This document shows positions 1 to 6,860 of a stretch of DNA of 6,860 bases, piece by piece (position 1 is the first letter of the stretch; each line of letters begins with the position of its first letter). A program made the translations under genes and the position numbers. This DNA is from an uncultured Kineosporia sp. (lineage in GTDB: Bacteria > Actinomycetota > Actinomycetes > Actinomycetales > Kineosporiaceae), in contig CALMAR010000399.1 of the NCBI GenBank assembly GCA_937859855.1, forward strand, positions 37,565 through 44,424, read 5' to 3'. The notes beneath the pieces are model-generated. The model saw nothing but the letters and a program-made list of their open reading frames with translations. It ran no database searches and was not told where the DNA came from.

Positions 1-21
1 CCTCCCCGCTGGGGGGGGAGG
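1..21. repeat. 7-base inverted repeat in a G-rich left edge
   Basis: CCTCCCC at 1-7 pairs with GGGGAGG at 15-21 around a 7-base loop that continues an 8-base G run (11-18). It falls within the soxA reading frame where the protein is poorly conserved, so it may be an edge artefact rather than biology. Confidence 0.4.
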
Positions 22-1094
22 ACAGGAAGCCCGGGGGGCGGCGAGCGTGCGCGGGGGTCCGCGGCGGCGCCGGCATCCTCGATGGTTCAACCCTGGGCAA
101 GATCGACGTCCAGGGACCAGATGCGGCGGAGTTCCTGGATCGCTTGTACACGAACATGATCACCAGTCTGAAGGTCGGCTCGATCCGTTACGGGGTGATC
201 TGCCGGGCGGACGGAATGGTCCTCGACGACGGCACCGTCCTGCGACTGGCCAGCGACCGCTTCCTCGTCTACACCTCGACCGGCGGTGCGGCGGCGGTGC
301 TCGAATGGATGGAGGAGTGGCTGCAGACGGAATGGCCCAGGCTGCGCGTGCACCTCACCTCGGTCACCGAGCACTGGGCCACCTTTCCGGTCGTGGGCCC
401 GAGTTCGCGCGCGATCATCGCGGCGGTGTTCTCCGGCATCGACGTGTCGAATGAAGCCTTCCGGTTCATGACCTGGCGGGACACGACGCTCGACGGCGTG
501 CCGGTCCGGCTCGCCCGGGTCAGCTTCTCCGGCGAGCTCGCCTATGAGGTCAACGTCGACGCCTGGCACGCCCGGGCCGTATGGGAACGGCTGATCGCGG
601 CCGGGGAACCCCACGGACTCACCCCGTACGGAACCGAGACGATGCATGTGCTGCGCGCGGAGAAGGCGTATCCGATCGTCGGGCAGGACACCGACGGCAC
701 AGTCACCCCGGACGACCTCGGGATGGCGTGGGTGGTGTCGAAGAAGAAGCAGGACTTCCTCGGCAAGCGGTCCTTCGCCCGTGCTGACAACCGTCGGCCG
801 GATCGCAAACAGCTGGTCGCGCTGCTGCCGCTGGACCACGAACTGCTCCTGCCCGAGGGATCGCAGATCCTCGAGAGCCCGGCCGTGCCCGCTGCGCCGG
901 TGCCCATGCTGGGGCACGTCACGTCCAGCTACCACAGTGCGGAATTGCGGCGTACCTTCGCCCTCGCGCTGGTGAAGTCCGGCCACAGCCGGCTGGGGCA
1001 GATCGTCCACGTCCCGGTCGGCGAAGCGCTGGTACCGGCCGAAATCCGGCAGGCCGTACTGGTCGACCCGCAAGGAGCTCGTCGTGATGGCTGA
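3..1094 (+). CDS. soxA: Sarcosine oxidase alpha subunit, C-terminal part (5' truncated by window edge)
   Basis: SoxA is the large subunit of cytoplasmic heterotetrameric sarcosine oxidase, which oxidises sarcosine to glycine and passes the methyl carbon to tetrahydrofolate. The frame is open from the left edge to the TGA at 1092-1094, giving about 363 residues. Full SoxA proteins are around 950-1000 residues, so the N-terminal ferredoxin-like and NAD/FAD-binding parts lie outside. What is visible is the GcvT-like folate domain. It shows [23 protein letters not shown] near residues 29-51 of the fragment, the RYG...DGMVLDDG block near 62-77 with its acidic folate-site pair, and [14 protein letters not shown] with TSVTEHWA further on. 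The end, DPQGARRDG, is a typical SoxA C-terminus. The internal TTG at 144 is not a start, because conserved residues continue upstream of it. The first ~20 residues are poorly conserved and G-biased, although GED, R-x-C and R still align with the family. soxG overlaps its 3' end. The family call is certain; only the left edge is doubtful. Confidence 0.95.
   Translation, partial: SPLGGEDRKPGGRRACAGVRGGAGILDGSTLGKIDVQGPDAAEFLDRLYTNMITSLKVGSIRYGVICRADGMVLDDGTVLRLASDRFLVYTSTGGAAAVLEWMEEWLQTEWPRLRVHLTSVTEHWATFPVVGPSSRAIIAAVFSGIDVSNEAFRFMTWRDTTLDGVPVRLARVSFSGELAYEVNVDAWHARAVWERLIAAGEPHGLTPYGTETMHVLRAEKAYPIVGQDTDGTVTPDDLGMAWVVSKKKQDFLGKRSFARADNRRPDRKQLVALLPLDHELLLPEGSQILESPAVPAAPVPMLGHVTSSYHSAELRRTFALALVKSGHSRLGQIVHVPVGEALVPAEIRQAVLVDPQGARRDG
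1072..1077 (+). promoter_or_regulatory. Ribosome binding site of soxG
   Basis: AAGGAG lies inside the last codons of soxA, 6 bases before GTG 1084 and 9 bases before ATG 1087. It suits either start and supports translation of soxG from an overlapping site within soxA. Confidence 0.75.
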
Positions 1095-1671
1095 GCCGCT
1101 GGGCCGCGCGGGCCCGCTGCACAAGGAAGGCGAGTGCTTCGACGCTCTTCCCGGCACCGTACGGATCGTTCCCCAGTCATTCGTCGCCACCATCGACCTG
1201 CGGATGGACCTGACCGGGCCGGCCGCTTCCGATGTCGGCCGCTTCCTGGGCGCGGACCTGCCGGCCACGCCATCAACGTGGATCGAGGCCGGTTCGAGGT
1301 GGATCATCTGGCTCGGCCCCGACGAGTGGCTGGTCGCCAGCCCCTCCCAGACACCCCAGGAGCTGGAAGCGGGCCTGCGGGAAGCGGTCGCCGGGCGCGG
1401 GGCGGTGATCGACGTCTCGGGGCAACGCACCATCTTCTGGCTGAGCGGCGAACACATTCGTGACGTTCTCGCGGGCGGATGCGCGATCGATCTGCATCCT
1501 CGCGTCTTCCGTCGTGGCCGTGCCGCGCAGACGCTGCTCGGACTCGCGAGCGTGGTGCTCCTCGCGCTCGATGACACCGGATCGAGTTACTACGTGCTCG
1601 TGCGCTCGTCGTTCGCCCAGTACCTGGCGGACTGGTTGCTCGACGCCGCGCTCGAGTACTGCGACAGCTGA
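1087..1671 (+). CDS. soxG: Sarcosine oxidase gamma subunit
   Basis: SoxG is the small gamma subunit of heterotetrameric sarcosine oxidase. It has a GcvT-like fold, packs against SoxA and has no known catalytic residues of its own. Family signatures seen in the 194 residues are [11 protein letters not shown] (about 73-83), IDVSGQRT (about 108-115), the strongly diagnostic [20 protein letters not shown] stretch (about 130-149) and a C-terminal [15 protein letters not shown]. The length is normal for the family. Two starts are possible: GTG 1084 (195 residues) and ATG 1087 (194 residues, MAEPLGRAG). I prefer the ATG because it sits 9 bases from AAGGAG and gives the common MAEPL-type N-terminus. 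Either start overlaps the soxA stop, so translation is probably coupled, consistent with equal subunit amounts. The dimethylglycine oxidase follows 36 bases later on the same strand. Confidence 0.95.
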   Translation: MAEPLGRAGPLHKEGECFDALPGTVRIVPQSFVATIDLRMDLTGPAASDVGRFLGADLPATPSTWIEAGSRWIIWLGPDEWLVASPSQTPQELEAGLREAVAGRGAVIDVSGQRTIFWLSGEHIRDVLAGGCAIDLHPRVFRRGRAAQTLLGLASVVLLALDDTGSSYYVLVRSSFAQYLADWLLDAALEYCDS

Positions 1672-1680
1672 CCCATCTGA

Positions 1681-4173
<2,493 letters not shown>

Positions 4174-4209
4174 CCGTCGCTTCGGTTGGAGGGGCATATC
4201 GGTGGGCGC

Positions 4210-4232
4210 GCCGGCGAAGCTGTCGGGCCGGC
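4210..4232. terminator. Weak hairpin at the convergent gene junction, possible bidirectional terminator
   Basis: GCCGGC at 4210-4215 pairs with GCCGGC at 4227-4232 around an 11-base loop. It lies in the 67-base gap between the ends of the dimethylglycine oxidase gene and the - strand membrane protein gene. There is no T-run on either strand, so it is not a canonical intrinsic terminator. In DNA this GC-rich a 6-base stem can occur by chance. The gap holds nothing else recognisable. Confidence 0.25.
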
Positions 4233-4240
4233 CCAGGTCG

Positions 4241-4738
4241 TCACGTCATCATGGCGGACATTGAAGCCATTGCGGCCGCCCCGGCGACTGCGGTCATAGC
4301 CTCCAGAACCAGGGACGACGTGGTGGTGGTGGTCATCAGGGCCACTTCCAGGTGAGCCCACAACGAGCTCACCGCCCAGGCCAGGGCGAGCAGGACGACG
4401 ATCACCGAGCGAGCACCGGTGAATGTGAAAACGGTCAGCACGAGCGCCATTCCAGCCAGGTCGACGGCGCAGGTCAGTCCAGATCGGTGCACTTCCCGTT
4501 GCCGCAGTTCCGGATGGCGGACGACGCGGCCCAGGGTGAGCCCGATGGCGATGCCCAGGGCGGCGAGCACGATGACGCTGAGGCGCCGCCCGGCCGGGAG
4601 CAGCATGCTCATCATCGCCCCGGCCATCACCGTGTGGGCGAGGCGGAGCGCTGAGGGCTGACCAGCCCTGACTGCGGCTGCTCCGGAACCTGCGGCTGCC
4701 AGAGCCATCACAAGGCCCGGCCAGGTCAGGACCATCAT
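4241..4738 (-). CDS. Small multi-pass membrane protein, possibly DUF5134-like
   Basis: I do not recognise a function. The 165-residue product is almost entirely hydrophobic, with about six candidate membrane helices near residues 4-22, 33-49, 53-71, 88-107, 109-129 and 142-163. A basic loop at about 71-87 carries several Arg and two His. Helix 2 (AHTVMAGAMMSMLLP) and the last helix are rich in Met and small residues, and a His at the start of helix 2 resembles the actinobacterial DUF5134 pattern; this is recall, not a search. A run of five Thr occurs at 136-140. The start is ATG 4738-4736, whose bases overlap the coxE stop as ATGA, so it is very probably translated by coupling to coxE. The same frame stays open upstream to about 5443, but that part lies inside coxE and has no support. 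Its position suggests a membrane partner in the CoxG/CoxE pathway, which is inference only. Confidence 0.8.
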   Translation of the reverse strand: MMVLTWPGLVMALAAAGSGAAAVRAGQPSALRLAHTVMAGAMMSMLLPAGRRLSVIVLAALGIAIGLTLGRVVRHPELRQREVHRSGLTCAVDLAGMALVLTVFTFTGARSVIVVLLALAWAVSSLWAHLEVALMTTTTTSSLVLEAMTAVAGAAAMASMSAMMT

Positions 4739-6018
4739 CGGCCGGCCTCGATGATCGCCGTGACGACGTCGTGCATGGCGTTGATCGTGTGACCAGGCAG
4801 AACCCGGTCGCAGTACGGCAGAGCGACCGACATCGCACCGGTCAGTGGCTCGTAACCTGTTGCCGCGCAACGAGGATTGAGCCAGATCACGAATCGGGCC
4901 CGGCGATGGAGCCGGATCATCGCCGCCTCGAGTTCGGCGGGATCGTCCGCGTCCCAGCCGTCCGATGCGATGATCACTATCGCTCCCCGGGCCATACTTC
5001 CCTGCCGGGATCCGAGGTAGCCGCGCAGGCTGTGACCGATCCGAGTCCCCGGAGAGGATCCCGCCACCTGTTCGGCCGCCCGTTGGACTGCCGTAAGGGT
5101 TGAAGCCTGCGGACTTTCGAGGGAGTGAGGGCCCAGTGCCGCCGTGAGCCGCATGATCTCGGTCGAGAACGCAAACACCTCGGCCCGGGCCGTCACCGCC
5201 GCGGCTCGCATCAGATGCACATAGACCTGCGTGTACGCCTGCATCGACCGGCTGACATCGCACAGCATGACCATCGGCCGGCGCACCCGGGAGGGCTTGC
5301 TCCGGACGAGGTGAACCGGTTCGAACCCGGTTGCCCGGCTGCGCGAGAGCGTAGCTCGAAGATCGATCCGCCGGCCGCGGGCATGCGGCGCGGCGCGGCG
5401 CGTCCGGCGGCTCGGCCACTGGCTGAGCGACGACTCCAGCCATTGCCCGAGCACCTCGAGCTGAGTTGGGTCGAGCTCGTCGAAAGGTACGCCGGACAAG
5501 CCCTCGGCCGCACTGGGCGACGGTTCGGCCAGGAAGAGCCCGTCGTCGTCCGGCGAGGTCTCATCATCTGGGGTCATCGGAGGCCGGGTCAGCCAGGGCA
5601 GGCCCTGCCCGTCCTGCTGATATTTCTCCGAGTCCCCCCGGCCCGGCGGCGACGTCCAGCCGTCCTGTTCTGAGGGAGCCGACGCGGCGGCTGTGTCCGC
5701 CCTCGATTGCCGCCGTGCGTGCGGGTCCATCGCCAGCACGGTGTCCTCGAAGACCGCTCGGAAGACTGCGTCGAAGACCACGAGATCGCGGGGGTGGCGG
5801 ACCAGGGTGATTCGCGCGGCCCAGTAGAGGTCAGCCCGTGAATCCAGGTGGACGACGCTGAGCGCCTGCGCGAGCGACTGCAGCCGCGATGAGTCCGTCA
5901 CCAGTCCGGCCCGGCGTAGCCTCCGTCCCAGCGCTGAGACGAAGGCTGCCCGGTCGACCCGGGCCAGCACCTCCGCTGGCGCACCGCGAATGGGTGGCCC
6001 GCTCACCGGCCTGACCAT
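4735..6018 (-). CDS. coxE: CoxE-like VWA domain protein (molybdenum hydroxylase accessory factor)
   Basis: CoxE proteins are cytoplasmic von Willebrand A-domain factors. They work with MoxR-type AAA ATPases such as CoxD in maturing the active site of CO dehydrogenase and related molybdenum hydroxylases. The 427 residues start with an alpha-helical N-terminal region (about 16-92; LYWAARITLVRHPRDLVVFDAVF in the middle). A poorly conserved acidic and Ser/Pro-rich linker follows (about 100-180). The VWA domain (about 245-425) has a complete metal-ion-dependent adhesion site: DVSRS at 254-258, Thr325 in PGTRIG and Asp353 in SDGWD. The late signatures WLNP (379-382), GYEPL and LPGH are typical of CoxE. 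ATG 6018 lies 11 bases after the coxG stop with no clear Shine-Dalgarno site, so translation may depend on ribosomes finishing coxG. The 3' end overlaps the membrane protein gene by four bases. No coxD-type ATPase gene is visible. Confidence 0.92.
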   Translation of the reverse strand: MVRPVSGPPIRGAPAEVLARVDRAAFVSALGRRLRRAGLVTDSSRLQSLAQALSVVHLDSRADLYWAARITLVRHPRDLVVFDAVFRAVFEDTVLAMDPHARRQSRADTAAASAPSEQDGWTSPPGRGDSEKYQQDGQGLPWLTRPPMTPDDETSPDDDGLFLAEPSPSAAEGLSGVPFDELDPTQLEVLGQWLESSLSQWPSRRTRRAAPHARGRRIDLRATLSRSRATGFEPVHLVRSKPSRVRRPMVMLCDVSRSMQAYTQVYVHLMRAAAVTARAEVFAFSTEIMRLTAALGPHSLESPQASTLTAVQRAAEQVAGSSPGTRIGHSLRGYLGSRQGSMARGAIVIIASDGWDADDPAELEAAMIRLHRRARFVIWLNPRCAATGYEPLTGAMSVALPYCDRVLPGHTINAMHDVVTAIIEAGR

Positions 6019-6029
6019 CGATGCGACGC

Positions 6030-6773
6030 TCAGCGACGGAACACGTAGACGATGACCGCCAGGGCAGCGAGAGCGGCGACCCCAAGTGGTACCAGGCGCT
6101 TGGCCGCCGCCCCGCCGGCCAGCTCGAGCAGATCCAGCGGTTCAGGCTCTGGGCCCGGCTCGGCCGAAGCCAGGGCGAGGTGCGGACGATCTTGAACCTG
6201 GGTTCCTGACGCCACTGACGCCACCGGCAGATCCGGCCCTGCTCCGGGGGTGGGAGGTAACGCGGACGCCGGTTGGACCGAAATCGGTTCGGTTGCAGTG
6301 GATTCGGCTGGACGCAGCTCGCCCTCCAGGCATCCGACGAACTGGCCCAGCAGCTTCTCGGAGACCTCGCGGATCATCGAGCTGCCGAACTGGGCTATCT
6401 TGCCGGAGATCTTCAGATCGGTATCGACCGTTACGGTGGTCCGCTCGGGGGAGCCGCCGTCCGGCCGCAGGCTCATTGTGATGACGGCGGCGGCGTTGCC
6501 GGCGCCCCGGCTGTCCCGGCCCTTGGCATCGATCACCGCCTGGTGCGTGGCGTCGTCCTTGCTGATGAACGAAGCCGTCCCCTTGTATTCACTGACCACG
6601 GGGCCGATCTTGACCTTGACCTTGCCCGAGAAGACGTCGTGGCCGGCATCGTCCGGCTCGGCGCCCAGCAGCGTCGCGCCCGGCATGCAGGGGGCGATGG
6701 CCGGGATGTCCGTCAGCACCCCCCACACGATGTCGATGGAAGCATCGACGGTGAATTCGTGCTCGATCTTCAC
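6030..6773 (-). CDS. coxG: CoxG-like SRPBCC protein with C-terminal membrane anchor
   Basis: CoxG proteins accompany CO-dehydrogenase-type molybdenum hydroxylases. Work on mycobacterial CO dehydrogenase links CoxG to membrane attachment and menaquinone delivery to the enzyme (recalled, not shown here). The 247-residue protein has an SRPBCC ligand-binding fold over about 1-150. It begins MKIEHEFTVDAS, then has VWGVLTDIPAIAPCMPGA (about 16-33), FSGKVKVKIGPV, and ends with a long helix near 130-152. A flexible Pro/Ala/Glu-rich linker (about 153-222) leads to one hydrophobic segment at about 227-244 that ends in Arg-Arg, so the protein is probably tail-anchored with the SRPBCC domain in the cytoplasm. 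The start is GTG 6773-6771, five bases after AAGGAG. Its first bases overlap the stop of a possible upstream frame as GTGA. coxE follows after 11 bases. The catalytic subunits it would serve are outside the window, so it could belong to a non-CO enzyme of the same superfamily. Confidence 0.92.
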   Translation of the reverse strand: MKIEHEFTVDASIDIVWGVLTDIPAIAPCMPGATLLGAEPDDAGHDVFSGKVKVKIGPVVSEYKGTASFISKDDATHQAVIDAKGRDSRGAGNAAAVITMSLRPDGGSPERTTVTVDTDLKISGKIAQFGSSMIREVSEKLLGQFVGCLEGELRPAESTATEPISVQPASALPPTPGAGPDLPVASVASGTQVQDRPHLALASAEPGPEPEPLDLLELAGGAAAKRLVPLGVAALAALAVIVYVFRR

Positions 6774-6859
6774 GGTTGCTCCTTCAGCAGGGATCCGTCG
6801 GCGGGTGAGGCTGCCGAAGTGTCGGGCGCCCCGCCCCCCGCAGGCCGGGCGGGGCCGGC
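6770..6859 (-). CDS. Possible C-terminal end of an unidentified upstream gene (partial)
   Basis: A - strand frame is open from the right edge to a TGA at 6772-6770 that overlaps the coxG start as GTGA. It encodes 29 residues, Ala/Gly/Pro-rich and then SPADGSLLKEQP. The coxG Shine-Dalgarno site lies within it. Four-base overlaps of this kind are usual in operons and the same arrangement joins coxE to the next gene, so a real gene end is plausible. The stretch is too short and low in complexity to assign a family. A cox-type structural or maturation gene is the natural guess from context. It may instead be untranslated leader, since the frame is short and the edge contains a GC hairpin. Confidence 0.4.
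   Translation of the reverse strand, partial: AGPARPAGGGAPDTSAASPADGSLLKEQP
6779..6784 (-). promoter_or_regulatory. Ribosome binding site of coxG
   Basis: On the - strand this reads AAGGAG, five bases before the GTG start at 6773. It supports the GTG as the true start of coxG. There is no ATG alternative nearby that would keep the conserved MKIEHEF N-terminus. Confidence 0.7.
6828..6855. repeat. Perfect 9-base GC inverted repeat at the right edge
   Basis: GCCCCGCCC at 6828-6836 is the exact reverse complement of GGGCGGGGC at 6847-6855, with a 10-base spacer. It could form a stable hairpin. It has no T-run and sits in a very GC-rich edge, so a regulatory role is not supported. It may be chance or may mark a point where assembly stopped. 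Confidence 0.5.
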
Positions 6860-6860
6860 T

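Noticed and set aside
144..1094. TTG at 144 as the start of a free-standing GcvT protein
   Set aside because: Conserved SoxA residues ([19 protein letters not shown]) continue in frame upstream of it, so the gene is a truncated SoxA and not a short protein.
87..1577. A 496-residue open frame on the - strand opposite soxA and soxG
   Set aside because: It is fully antisense to two clearly identified genes, has a low-complexity Arg/His/Gly-rich composition and no recognisable domain. Long antisense frames are common in GC-rich genomes.
4320..4335. Triplet repeat (GGT on the + strand)
   Set aside because: It simply encodes five Thr in the membrane protein. It is too short to be a functional repeat or a likely source of frequent slippage.
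4739..5443. Upstream extension of the membrane protein frame to give a 400-residue product
   Set aside because: This part overlaps the VWA domain of coxE in another frame and is not hydrophobic or family-like. The ATGA-coupled start at 4738 explains the gene fully.
5125..5673. A 182-residue + strand open frame opposite coxE
   Set aside because: Its composition is Arg/Pro/Gly-rich with no motif, and it lies opposite a gene with an intact metal-binding VWA domain.

Overview
This window comes from a GC-rich bacterium, almost certainly an actinobacterium. Codon third positions are strongly G/C, GTG starts are used, and the dimethylglycine oxidase closely resembles the Arthrobacter globiformis enzyme as I recall it. 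The sequence alone does not fix the genus. The window holds two gene blocks that run towards each other and meet near 4174-4240.

Left block, + strand (1-4173). This is a one-carbon amine catabolism operon. It contains the C-terminal part of the heterotetrameric sarcosine oxidase alpha subunit (soxA, cut by the window edge), the gamma subunit (soxG) overlapping it by a few bases, and a complete covalent-flavin dimethylglycine oxidase. Together they cover the last two demethylations of glycine betaine breakdown: dimethylglycine to sarcosine to glycine. In both oxidases a GcvT-type folate domain captures the methyl carbon as 5,10-methylene-tetrahydrofolate. In the usual soxBDAG order, soxB and soxD would lie to the left of the window.

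Right block, - strand (4241-6860). Read from right to left, it begins with a possible 3' end of an unidentified gene at the right edge. Next come coxG (an SRPBCC-fold protein with a C-terminal membrane anchor), coxE (a VWA/MIDAS protein) and a 165-residue multi-pass membrane protein that I cannot name with certainty. The genes are tightly packed: a GTGA overlap, an 11-base gap and an ATGA overlap. CoxG and CoxE are accessory proteins of CO-dehydrogenase/xanthine-dehydrogenase-type molybdenum hydroxylases. No catalytic subunit (coxL, coxM, coxS) is in the window, so the enzyme served is unknown.

The 67 bases between the blocks hold only a weak GC hairpin. No RNA gene, CRISPR array, mobile element or phage gene was seen. 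Both window edges are GC-rich with short perfect hairpins, and the left edge is unusually G-rich within a frame that still aligns with SoxA, so edge sequence quality is uncertain. Nothing here is clearly a new system. The most open question is the uncharacterised membrane protein coupled to coxE.
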